From Galeruca laticollis (Eukaryota > Arthropoda > Insecta > Coleoptera > Chrysomelidae), in NCBI GenBank assembly GCA_963921935.1, contig OY998177.1, positions 103,345,015 through 103,409,014 of the forward strand: a DNA stretch of 64,000 nucleotides, given 5' to 3'. The position numbers were made by a program, and so were the translations under genes. Below are positions 19,538-29,431 of this stretch, in pieces (the stretch's first letter is position 1; every line of letters begins with the position of its first letter). Below the pieces are notes generated by a model that searched no databases, was not told the origin of the DNA, and saw only the letters and a list, made by a program, of their open reading frames with translations.

Positions 19538-22500
19538 GTGAATGTGGCTTTCGGAGGTGAATTTGAAATTGTTAAAGGAGATCAGATTCTTAATGAGTTC
19601 AAGTATTTTACGACAACTAATTCTCCTATATATACGGATACAAACATTGACGATTGGTTTGATACTAAAGTCATTGCGCCTATCCTTAAAGACCTGGAGG
19701 AGTTTCAAGAACGTGATAGTGGTTGGGCATTGAGGAAGGTGCTGAATTTAGGCGTTAACATCAATAAGTATACTCCTCAACTAGGATCCTCTTATATAGA
19801 TTTACCTACAGAAATAAAAACGAAGAAGGCATGTATCAACGTCAATAATGAAGATAATGGTTGTTTTGCATGGGCAGTTACGTCAGCATTGTATCCTGTT
19901 ACAATCCATTCTGATAGAACATCCTCATACCCTCACTATTCGACTGTATTAAAACTAAAAGGAATTCAATTTCCAATGACTATCAAGCAGATCCCCAATT
20001 TTGAGAAGCAAAATAATATATCCGTAAATGTTTACATTCTACAAAAAGATAAAAAAACCTTCATTACTCTACCAACTTACCTTACAAGAAATAAGATGGA
20101 TAAGCATGTAAATTTGTTGATGGTACAAGATAGATATGATGAAGCGCCAACGAAATATCACTTTGTTTGGATAAAGAATCTATCAAGACTTCTATCCACT
20201 CAACTCAGTAAACATAATTGTAAGAAATACTTCTGTGATAGATGTCTACAGTCTACATTATTATAGATCACAGGAGACACTTAATAATCATCTTGAAGAC
20301 TGCATAAAATTAAACGAAACTGCAATTAAAATGCCTGAACCAGGAAAAAAACGTTCTTAAATTCAAAAACTTGAGGAATAAGGTATAGGCACCTTTTATA
20401 GTATATGCAGATCTCGAAAGTGTTTTGAAGCAGACTGGGGATTCTAAGAAGCCACAACAACATATCCCTGCAGCCGTTGGATATTACTTCAAGTGTTCAT
20501 ACGATGACGCGCTATCCTTTTACAAAAGTTATATGGGTGAAGATTGTATGCGATGGTTTGCCGATGAAATGAATCTGCTTGCTCAAGATATCAGTACGGT
20601 GTTCCTTTGTCCTTATGGGATTCACATGACTCCTAATCAAGAACGTCAGTTTCAAGCTGCTATCAAATGTCATATTTGTGAAAAGTCATTTTCCTCTACT
20701 GATAAGAAAGTCCGAGATCATGATCATTTCATTCCTGAAAACAATTATAGAGGTGCAGCGCATGAGGGATGTAATATTAACTATAAAGATTCACCTACTG
20801 TTAATGTAGTGTTCCACAACTTATCTGGTTATGATGCAAATTTCATCATCGAAGACATTGCTACTCGCATGACTGGCTCTATTGATTTGCTTCCTATTAC
20901 AAAGAAAAAATATATTTCTTTCACAAAACATGTTGACGATGCACGAATCCAGTTCAAATTTATCGACAGTTTCCGCTTCATGGCATCATCTCTCGATAAA
21001 CTTGCTTCATATTTAACCGAATTTCCTAATTTGAGATCTCAGTTCTCTGGTGTTCCCGAGGAACAATTCACTATGTTAACTAAAAAGGGGGTAATGCCTT
21101 ATGACTATTTCAATTCTTTCGAACGCTTTGAAGAAACAAGTTTACCTCATGTTGAATCTTTCTACAATAATATTGAAGATAAGCCCTGTCCACATAGACT
21201 TTATAGTCGGGCGCAGTGTGTTTGGAATACGTTTCATTGCCAAACCTTAGGGGAATATGTAGACTTGTATATGAAGACCGATATCCTTCTTCTTGCTGAC
21301 GTTTTTGAGCAGTTTCGTTCCAGTTGTATTACTACGTATAATATCGACCCTGCACATTATTATACATTACCAGGATTTACGTTTGATGCTATGCTGAAAC
21401 ATACTGGACAAGAATTGGAGCTTCTCACTGATGTAGACATGTTTTTGTTTGTTGAGCGTGGTATACGCGGTGGGCTTAGTCAAGTATGTGGAAAACGTCG
21501 TGTTCGAGCCAACAACAAGTATATGCCCACTTACAATCCGTCTAAACCAACGAAATATTTAATGTACTTCGATATAAACAATCAATATGGATGGGCGATG
21601 AGCCAAGCTTTACCATATGGGGGATTCGAGTGGTGCGATACAAATATTGATGCTAGCGCAATTGCTGATGATGCTTCTGAGGGATACATGCTCGAGGTTG
21701 ATTTGGAGTATCCTCATCATTTACATGATTTGCATAAGGACATACCTTTATGCCCCGAACACCTCAATCCTAAGACCATGATGCCTGCTACAAGATAAAA
21801 TGAGGAGACTAAGTTGATGGGTACCATGACTAATAAAACAAAATATGTTATACATTACCGAGCATTGAAGCAGGCGTTACAGAATGGGCTTGTTTTAACA
21901 AAAACACATCGAGTATTGAAATTCAAGCAGAGTTCTTGGTTAAAGCTCTACATTGACTTAAACACCGAGTTACGTAAGGTTGCGAAGAATGAGTTTGAGA
22001 AGAACCTATTTAAACTGATGAACAATGCCGTGTTTGGCGAGTATTGCTAGTTTTATACAAATATTTCTATACTAATCACTGTTTCTAATTGTTGCAGGTA
22101 AAACCATGGAGAACGTGCGCAAGCGTGTTGATGTTAAGCTAATTTCTCAGTGGAGTGGTCGATATGGTGCTGAATCATATATAGCTAAGCCAGAGTTTAA
22201 AAATAGTATGATTTTCAATGAAAACCTTATCGCCATCGAATTGAAGAAGTTACAAATATGGTTAAATAAGCCTATATATGTAGGGATGGCAATTTTAGAT
22301 CTGGCTAAGACTACCATTTATGATTTTCAGTATGGTTACTTGGCTTGGAGATTTGGAGAAAATTACACTGCCTGTTACACGGATACTGACTCTGTGATAG
22401 TTGAAATAAGGGAGCAGGACCCGTATGAGATGATGAAGCTAGATTGTCATAAGTATTTCGATACTAGTGACTATCCCGATGATATTGTCTATGGAGTTCC

Positions 22501-22972
22501 CCGAGTTAATAAGAAGGTTCTTGGGATGATGAAGGATGAGAACAATGGTATTATAATGACTGATTATATTGGGTTACGGTCTAAATTGTATACAACGCGG
22601 TTACTAACCTCTGAATATGGTCTAGCGGAGAAACGAAAACGTCTTGTGGATGATGGTTATGACAAAGAAGAAATAGACTGTCTTATTCGAAACGTTGGAG
22701 TAACTAAAAAAGCTGAAGGAGTAAAGTCGTCAGTTGTGAAGACCGTAATCACATTTGAAGATTATGAAGAATGCCTTGATACCTTCACACAGAAAATAGT
22801 TTCCCAAAATCTAATTCGTGCCGAGAAACATCTGGTCCATTCAATTATCCAAAATAAAGTAGCACTCAGTCCGGAGGATGATAAACGCTATATTGTTCAT
22901 GGTTCCGATGAAACCTTACCCTGGGGGCACTACTCGATTGATTGTGCTATGGATGTTGATCCAGCCTTTTGA
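19472..22972 (+). pseudogene. Polinton-type DNA polymerase B (DNA_pol_B_2), lightly damaged
   Basis: The N-terminal part (19472-20263) carries the conserved SGWALRKVLNL, GSSYIDLP and CFAWAV blocks. The 3'-5' exonuclease follows: ExoI YADLES (about 20401), ExoII NLSGYDANF (about 20822) and ExoIII TDILLLADVFE (about 21280). In between lies a CHIC...RDHDH...GAAHEGCN zinc/endonuclease-VII-like insert (about 20670-20780). Polymerase motifs: A DINNQYG (about 21570), B around KLMNNAVFG (about 22014), C YTDTDS (about 22378). Stop TGA at 22970-22972, with AATAAA at 23130 and 23190. Damage: frame changes near 20262 and near 20347, TAG 20386-20388, TAA 21796-21798, and a 61-bp intron-like gap at 22037-22097 inside motif B. 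The enzyme would replicate the element from a protein primer. The changes are few, so the copy is recent, but as it stands it cannot make the full protein. Confidence 0.9.
22037..22097 (+). other. Intron-like 61-bp insertion with GC-AG borders in polymerase motif B
   Basis: The motif B frame runs into an in-frame TAG (22048-22050) and resumes after a strong acceptor (pyrimidine-rich TTTCTAATTGTTGCAG, AG at 22096-22097, with CTAAT branch-like sequences upstream). Only a donor at GCGAGT (22037) leaves the flanking coding sequence in frame and the motif intact; the nearby GT at 22041 would give a stop. GC-AG introns are a known minor class. Confidence 0.6.
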
Positions 22973-23269
22973 ATATACATTTTCATATTTTACATGTTTT
23001 TATCTATTTTATTCATACATTTAGACTAGAGATTTAATTTATTAGGTGAGCTGTTAGACTAGTTAATTTAAATATTATTAGATATCGAAATATTCAGCTG
23101 TATATCGAATTTTTGCCCATTTTATATGCAATAAAAATGTTTGTTTATTCAGATGCTCTTATTTTACCTTCACCATCTCCCTACCCACAAATAAAGCTTT
23201 CATTCTCATGACTTACTCGACGCTTAACAAATGACTCATACAAGATGGCTGACGCCATTAGCATGGTGG

Positions 23270-23405
23270 ATGTTTACAAGATGGCCGCCTCTGATTAACG
23301 CCTGCGCAGATCAAAATTGCGTCAAAAATGACCACGATGGACCTTGGCGATTTCCCATGTTAATTTACATAAGGAATGGTCTAGAACCCGCCTAGCCCCT
23401 TTACT
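23270..23405 (-). repeat. Right terminal inverted repeat of the Polinton-like element
   Basis: Reverse complement of 19402-19537. Just inside it a second ACAAGATGGC motif (about 23250) echoes the inner end of the repeat, a possible internal duplication. Confidence 0.9.
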
Positions 23406-23411
23406 GACTTG

Positions 23412-23620
23412 TTATGCTTCTTGTTTAGTGGGTATTAATTTCGTTTGCGCGAACACCGAAATACTAGAATAAGCAAATAAGCAATATTATTGATTTAGTG
23501 TGCGAGATCAGCGTAACATATATTGCGTGTTGCTTATTGTCTATTGCTAGTTGCTCATTGCTATTGCTTCGGTATGGGAGCCGATTTAGAGTGGGCGTAA
23601 GCGACATCAACTTACATTTT
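23412..23620. repeat. End of block copy 3 and TTGCT/ATTG oligomer repeat
   Basis: After TTTAGTGGG (about 23432) the sequence leaves the block. 23530-23600 carries tandem-like TTGCT, CTATTGC and GGTATGGGAGCCG oligomers, the inverted counterpart of 9465-9520. No coding frame is recognised. Confidence 0.45.
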
Positions 23621-23951
23621 ACTTCAAAAAGGAGAGAGTTTGCCTTTTCTTATCTTACAACATTTTGGAGGCTCGAACTATTTCGACATTTTAGTCTGTA
23701 TCCAAAGCTGTTGAAAGTGTCGTTATTTTGTATAGCTTACTAGCATTATCATTATAAACATATTGATTTTTTAAGTGAAATTCACTGTTTAATATATGTT
23801 TTTGTTTCTGTTGTACGGTATCCGCCAAAATAAACAGTACCGAAACAGAGAGTGCTGTGGAGTTGTTTATGTAATATGGATTTGTCATATTTGACTTAAT
23901 TGTCATTAGTTGATATATTAATAGTACGCTACAGTTAAATTTGATTAAAAA

Positions 23952-24715
23952 ATGGTTCTAACAACGGAAGAAAAAGTTTTTTTGGTAGAGCATTATTTTC
24001 GTTCATACGGAAAAGGTCGTAATGATGGTCCAAGCTTAGAACAGGTGTCAATAAAATATCAACAAAAATTTAATAAAGCAGCTCCTAGTAAAAGTATGAT
24101 GTTAGCTGTTGTTGAAAAATTTCGTCGCTTTGTGGTCGCATGTTGAGTTTAATTTACGAAGATCCCGAATTTTTGAAAAACATATGGTTTTCAGACGAGA
24201 GTCACGTTCATCTTAGCGGCTATATTAATCGACAAACAACCAGATTCCTTGGATTTGAACGTCATGATGTCATTGTAGAGAAACCACTCCATGATTGGTC
24301 CTTATTTCGTTGAAGATGATAATCAGAATCCACTTACTGTCAACCAAGAGCGTTATAGAGAGAAAATTATTATACCTTTTGTGAGAGATCTAAATAACTT
24401 TTGCCGTGCACGAAATCTAAAGTTTCGCACACAATGGTTCCAGCAAGATGGTGCAACGAGCCATACAGCTGTGCGCACCTTAGACATTTCGATAATAGAA
24501 TAATATCTCGGGGAACAGACTTCGAATATCCTTCTCATTCACCTGATCTGACGCCACCTGACGCATACATTTGGGGCATAATGAAGGACAAAATATTTCA
24601 CTCGGAAAATCCGCCGGCGAATATTGCCGAACTACGGGAAAGAATACAAAATAGTTTTCGGCAGTTACATCAACCACTTTTTATAAATATGTTTATTGAC
24701 TTACATTTGTCCATA
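23952..24715 (+). pseudogene. Mariner-like transposase with DUF4817-type N-terminus, internally deleted
   Basis: ATG 23952 opens an N-terminal helix-turn-helix region (EEKVFLVEHYFRSYGKGRND, then PSLEQVSIKYQQKFNKAAPS) like insect mariner-type transposases with a DUF4817 domain. About 100 residues (second helix-turn-helix) are missing at about 24130. Then come the first catalytic block WFSDESHVHL, a small deletion with frameshift near 24290, the second block WFQQDGATSH (about 24430), a frameshift near 24480, and the third block SPDLTPPDAYIWG (about 24540). Terminal inverted repeats are not found. The 3' end stops where end A of the tandem-unit repeat begins at 24716. Inactive relic. Confidence 0.88.
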
Positions 24716-24915
24716 TCGCCAACCCTATCTAATATGGGAGAAAAGTATAGGTTTACCATAAAGGGTTTTTTTCTCAGTAATTTTTCGTTTTCAGCAATAA
24801 CAACACGGAAAAACGGGTTTTAGAAAAAAAATCCTGTGTGTATATCGTCATCTCGTCGTCGTTGTCGTCGGTAACTTTTCGTAACATGTCTTGTAAGTAC
24901 GATACCTGTATTTGG
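24716..24915 (+). repeat. End A of the tandem-unit repeat family, with GTC-rich stretch
   Basis: CCCTATCTAATATGGGAG, a conserved middle with AACAACACGG, CCTGTGTGTATATCGTC and a degenerate GTC run (about 24845-24870), then CGTAACATGTCTTGTAAG and GTACGATAC, where 165-bp units would start. No units follow, so it is a truncated member. Confidence 0.7.
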
Positions 24916-25019
24916 GAGAGAACTATATGAAACATTAAATTCTCGTCATTTTGTACTAATTTAATGCTTTCCTCATGGATTAACAAAAATGCCGACTTAA
25001 AATAAAAGAAAAAGTGCAG

Positions 25020-25490
25020 AATGAGATAGTTGGAGCGCCGAGTCGTTAAAAATGCCATCGAGTTCGTCAAAAATGGAACATCGGCAGTAAATAAGTTTGC
25101 ACGAAATATTTGAATCCCTACATCAATTTTAAAAGACTGGTTGAGACAATATGATACAAGAAAACATGGACTAGGACCATCATGATGCTTGCGGAATTAA
25201 AAAAAGTTGTGTCATATTAAATCCCTCCAGACATTTGGGTTTTTCCCTGATATAGATTCGGTGAGAACATGGTCAGTGGAATTATCTGAGCAAATGATAA
25301 TAAAGCATAAAACCAATAAAAATGTTGGCAAATCTGGATACGACTGACTGCACTCGTTATAACGTCGTCATCCAGATTTTTCCGTCCGAAAGGATGAGGG
25401 AATCTCTATCAATCACGCTACCGGTATGAACCGCGAGACAATAAGAAAATATTTTGAAGTTTTGGAGAAAGTACTTCGGGAAAATGATCT
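25020..25490 (+). pseudogene. Pogo/jerky-like transposase, N-terminal relic
   Basis: Broken frames show, in order, a Psq-type helix-turn-helix tail with a glycine-rich turn (KHGLG near 25160), a helical region (about 25250-25320), and a well-conserved CENP-B-type block: VRKDEGISINHATGMNRET then YFEVLEKVLRENDL (25381-25488). At least three frameshifts or stops. The DDE domain is absent; poly-T and non-coding DNA follow. Confidence 0.7.
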
Positions 25491-25499
25491 TTTTTTTTT

Positions 25500-27225
25500 A
25501 ATTTCAGTTGATTATCTTTGACTATGTATGTGTAAAAATTTAAATCTGAATTCATTCAAATAACGAAAATTCATCTTAAATGCGACACATTGTATCAGGT
25601 ATAAATAAAGATTAAAATATGGCGTATCAAATAGAACAGTCATGTTACTGATAAACGATACAAAAATATCCATGTAGCAATCTATAATAAATATATTCAA
25701 CCTGTATCTAGAGCACAAAGAAACCCAGCATCCAACATAATCCTATCCTATTTATATATTAAATAGAACCCCTCCCCCACCACACGAAAAGCTTCGATCT
25801 TCAAGTTAATAAAGCAGTTATCAGCCTTGACGACAAACTGTCTTATACCCCGAACACGATGGGTCGCTGTTTGCGAGTAGTGGGGTTATTTTATCCTGTA
25901 GGATAGACCTTCCCATTCGCCCCTCCTCCGAACACGCCCCTATCAGGAAGCTCGATTTCCAGGAGCATCTTGATTGCAGTGCCGAAATAGATTTCGTGTA
26001 TATGGTATGTCAATTCTAGCGTAAAATGATTTTTTGTTATTATTGAGACTTTTTGGTGGCTGTGCGTTTGTGCTAAATGATAACCGTTATTTTTGTGATT
26101 TATGGGGTTAGGCACACTTTCAAGAGATGCTGAATAAAAATATGACAGGTAAGGGATAATTTATCAATGATAATTATGTGGGATAAAAAGACAGTTCTTT
26201 TTTTTGGTACATGGAGATGAAAAAAATCATTAAATATATGCGCAAGAGTCGTAAAGATGAATTCTGGTGAGTGGGAGGATATAGACAGTGAAATAAATTT
26301 TCTAATTTAACAAATGTGGAAAATTATGAATTATTAACTAGTTTTACGTAACTGTATATTTTTGCAGTCACAATTGTATAAAAAATATTTGAAGTGACCC
26401 GAAAATCCCAATTGTGTAAAAGAGTAAATTTGAAATAACACAACAAAATTAAATTGACGAAAATCTATAAATATTTTCTCATAAAATACAATAAAAAATT
26501 GTCGACACTGTAAAAACCTTGATCAAGTAGAAAATTTTCATATAATGTTGTAAATTCACTGATTATTTTGCTTCAAATGATCTGTTATGTGCGAATAATA
26601 AACAAACACTACAAATAATTATAAAACAATTTTTGGTCAAAGGACGTCTACCTAATCAATCCAGCTCAAATTTTGGTGAAGTATTAGACTCAACCAGTTG
26701 AGTTTTTTAGGAAAGTTTGTCTGAAGTTTGATCATTCTTTTGGTAATAAACCGGTTTTCTTCATCAAACATAGCATCTTAATTAAGATGCCTTGATAAGA
26801 GTGATGTCATGAGCAAACAGTTCTTCGACGAGCTACTGATACACAAAAAAAGAGCTGATACAGAACAGAACTCTGGGGAAGATTTTAATCCATTATAACG
26901 AAAACATTAAGATTTATATCCGCTATATCAAATGAAGAAATTTAGACCAATGCCTCATATGCTGTGTAGGTACTATGACATTCATCAGTGCCTTTGACCA
27001 CAAATTCATTTATTTTTGTACCAGTATTAATATTTATATCGCATATAATAATAACTGATGTAAATTTGCATGAACCAGAATCAATTTATTAATCCTGCAT
27101 CCCAAAATTGAATTGAGTTTCATGTGCGTAAATGGCAGAAAGAAAAATGTTAATAGACAGTAGCAGATAGAGTCAATTCATATTAATGAAATAATTATGC
27201 CTTTTTATTAAATAATGATGAAGAA
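25500..27225. other. No gene recognised; GC-richer island at 25780-26000
   Basis: Mostly AT-rich DNA without recognisable domains. 25780-26000 is noticeably more GC-rich and has short frames but no family match. A donor-like ACAG/GTAAGG lies at about 26147, so a 5' exon of a host gene is possible but unproven. Confidence 0.35.
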
Positions 27226-27227
27226 AG

Positions 27228-28050
27228 TAATAATAAAAAGTTGAACAATGGGAAAGCACCAGGGTGCGATAAAATAACTGGAGAGATGATTTAATATATG
27301 GGTTAAAGGTGAGAAGGACTATTACTAAAAAATGTAGGTACAATAAGTGCTGGAAAGAAGAAATTATATCGAAAGAATGACGTCAATTGTCTCTATATAC
27401 AAAAAAAGTGATAGACGAGAATGTATGTAGTAACTACAGGATACTGACATTGCTGTGTACAAATAAGAAAATATTAGAACGAAAATTCAGAAAGTCGTAG
27501 AAAACACACTAGACGATACGCAATATAGTTTTAGGGGTGGAAGGAGTATACAAGACCATGTATTTATATAAAACAGATGACAGAGGAATGTATAAAACAG
27601 AAGAGAAATATATATTGAATATTCATAGATTTAGAAAAAACATTTATAGCATGGTGGTATCAAGGGAAATAATGTGGAAAATATTAGGAGAAATGTGGGT
27701 AGATAACAAATAATACGAATGGCTCAAAAAAGCGTAAGCCAAGATAGAAGATCAGAAGTCTTCACATCTCAAAGTGGATTTAGACAAGGCAGGGGATTAA
27801 GCCCATCACTTTTCATTGTGCTTATGGATGAAATAATATAGAATAAAGATAATAAATGTAGGAAATATGAAGTAGTATATAGAAACTTGCAAGAAGTTGA
27901 AATAACAAATGAAGACATTATTGAATTTGCTCAAAGTGGAAAGGAATTACAACAAAACCTGAACATACGGTAAGAGTAATTAAACGAGTATGGAATGAAA
28001 ATAATAACGAATAAGACTAAAGCTATAGTGATTGGTAAAAAAAAGAAAAT
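27228..28050 (+). pseudogene. LINE reverse transcriptase, heavily degenerate
   Basis: Starts with NNGKAPGCDKITGEM (compare NGKAPGKDN at 11625). Later come SGFRQGRGLSPSLF (about 27770-27810) and ALMDEI-like sequence, all in changing frames. It is older than the 11.6 kb copy and of a related family. At about 28055 it is cut by the Penelope copy C terminal sequence. Confidence 0.65.
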
Positions 28051-28059
28051 ATATTATTT

Positions 28060-28880
28060 TTTAGTGTTTTAAATGAAACTCACGATTTCTAGTCAATACC
28101 ACAATATAATAAAAATTGTTGAAAATTCTAAAAAATTGACAATTGTTTCGATAAATCAATACCATCGTCAGATTGACAGAAGTTACATTTCATTTGATGC
28201 CTACCTGATGTTTAGTAGTTTTTTTGGCTAGACCAAGAAGTGACCTAACTTGTGATTGACTTAATATATGTTAATAGAAAAAAGAAGAAGATGTGATATT
28301 ACAAATATTGAAGCTTAGATATTATTCGCCCTATGGTGATATCCTGGATATCAGTTTTCCAATTAAGATCAGTATAACTGTGCAATGATATAGAAAACCA
28401 GGAGAACTATATCTGCTGATCTTTACAATTATCACTTAAGAAGACAGTTTATTAGTGGAGAACTCCCTAGATTTAACTGTTCATTGACATCTTCATATTC
28501 TGGGTTTCTTAAATGTCTTCTTATTTCCAATTCTTCAAGGAAATCCAGTTCTTGTTTCTTTTCACAAATATGCAGCACTTCTAGTTTTGTGTTAGGTGTC
28601 AATGAATGATTGGTGTCAAGTAGATGTTTTGCGTAGTGAAATTTATCTGGTTGTTTTAATCTGTTTGCTCGTGAAAGTTCACTGTATCGGATTTCAAAAT
28701 TCCTAAGGGTCTGACCCAAATTGACAGCATTACATTCTGGACATTTGAGTTTATATATACCTGGCTTCTTTATTGGTGGTATTTTTGTTTTTACATTTAA
28801 CAATTTTGTACTAACGTTACTTTCTGCTTTAAAAGAAATTGTGGCATTGACTAGAAACCGTGAGTTTCATTTAAAACACT
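28060..28880 (-). pseudogene. Penelope-like element copy C: GIY-YIG endonuclease end
   Basis: The open frame on the minus strand (28803-28432) encodes the C-terminal endonuclease: IYKLKCPECNAVNLGQTLR, a RYSE block, histidine-rich AKHLLDTNHS and a 3' tail ending NCLLK. It extends beyond the early stop of copy A. The RT is absent; at about 28846 the coding sequence joins a terminal-repeat piece (TTGACTAGAAACCGTGAG). The 3' terminal repeat is at 28060-28200 with its hammerhead-like core. The residue after AVN (asparagine for tyrosine) alters the YIG-equivalent block. Confidence 0.85.
28126..28181 (-). ncRNA. Hammerhead-ribozyme-like motif in Penelope end (copy C)
   Basis: Minus strand: CTGACGA, helix II GGTA/TATC (a G-T wobble where copy A has an A-T pair), GAAA, ACAATTGT stem III, GTC. 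The outer TTCT/AGAA pair of stem I is kept as in copy A. Same extra T before helix II. Confidence 0.5.
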
Positions 28881-28894
28881 AATAAGTATAGAAC

Positions 28895-29058
28895 AAGTGT
28901 ATCTTGGGTGGAAATCAATGAAAGAGTTGAAAAAACAATTAATCCATATCATTTTATGAATAAAAAGTTTATTAATAGAAAGGAAAAGCCAAGAACAACC
29001 AAATTGAATGATTTTAAATCTGTTTACAGACCAATATTAACAGAGGAGTGTGAATCTT
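28895..29058 (+). other. Candidate exon-like open frame, unidentified
   Basis: After an acceptor-like CACTAATAAGTATAG, a frame of about 53 codons runs to TAG with ordinary composition (SWVEINERVEKTINPYHF, later KLNDFKSVYRPILTEECES). It matches no transposon protein I know. Could be a host exon or chance; no donor, poly(A) signal or partner exon is identified. Confidence 0.25.
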
Positions 29059-29431
29059 AGATACTTAAGGTAAAAGTTCTAATTAACGGTACCTTAAGGA
29101 GCTTGTCGAACTGACGCTAAATAAATCAATATGTAGATAAAGTGAAACATATATTTTTCACATCTCATCAGACACAGAAATGAAAATATGGTATGAATAA
29201 TTATTTTTGTCTCAACATTCATGGTACAATTTATTTGTTCTCATTTCTGAGACCCTAAAATTTAATCAATTTCTAATCTTCGGCACTTTATATAACCTAT
29301 TATCGGTTTAAATGAAATAGCTGAAATAAATAATAGACCACTATTAAATATTTATTTAAGACAAGGAGCATAATTTGGATATGAGATGTGAAATAAATCG
29401 AGTCGGAGATATATTATTATATGCTAAAATA

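Larger units (their letters stand above)
19402..23405 (+). mobile_element. Polinton/Maverick-like DNA transposon carrying only polymerase B (4,004 bp)
   Basis: Both ends are fully defined. It begins AGTAAAGGGGCTAGGCGG and ends with the reverse complement. The terminal inverted repeats are 136 bp (19402-19537 and 23270-23405). The element is flanked by a 6-bp duplication GACTTG (19396-19401 and 23406-23411), matching the 6-bp TSD and 5'-AG termini known for Polintons. The only gene is a protein-primed-type family B DNA polymerase (19472-22972). No retroviral-type integrase, packaging ATPase, protease or capsid gene is present, and there is no room for them. Polintons are normally 15-20 kb, so this is either an extreme internal-deletion derivative mobilised in trans or a separate polymerase-only lineage. 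Confidence 0.92.

Noticed and set aside
20425..20427. Separate polymerase gene starting at 20425
   Set aside because: The codon there is TTG, not ATG; ExoI motif residues lie upstream in the same frame after TAG 20386, so it is one broken gene.
22041..22097. Standard GT-AG intron in polymerase motif B
   Set aside because: Joining at the GT of 22041 creates a stop at once; only the GC donor at 22037 leaves the frame open.
19402..23405. Integrated large DNA virus fragment
   Set aside because: Perfectly paired terminal repeats and a 6-bp duplication show a complete small transposon, not a fragment of a longer viral insert; no capsid or packaging genes are present.
23498..23743. 81-codon plus-strand frame as a small gene
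   Set aside because: Covers the TTGCT/ATTG oligomer repeat, is low-complexity in composition and has no domain.
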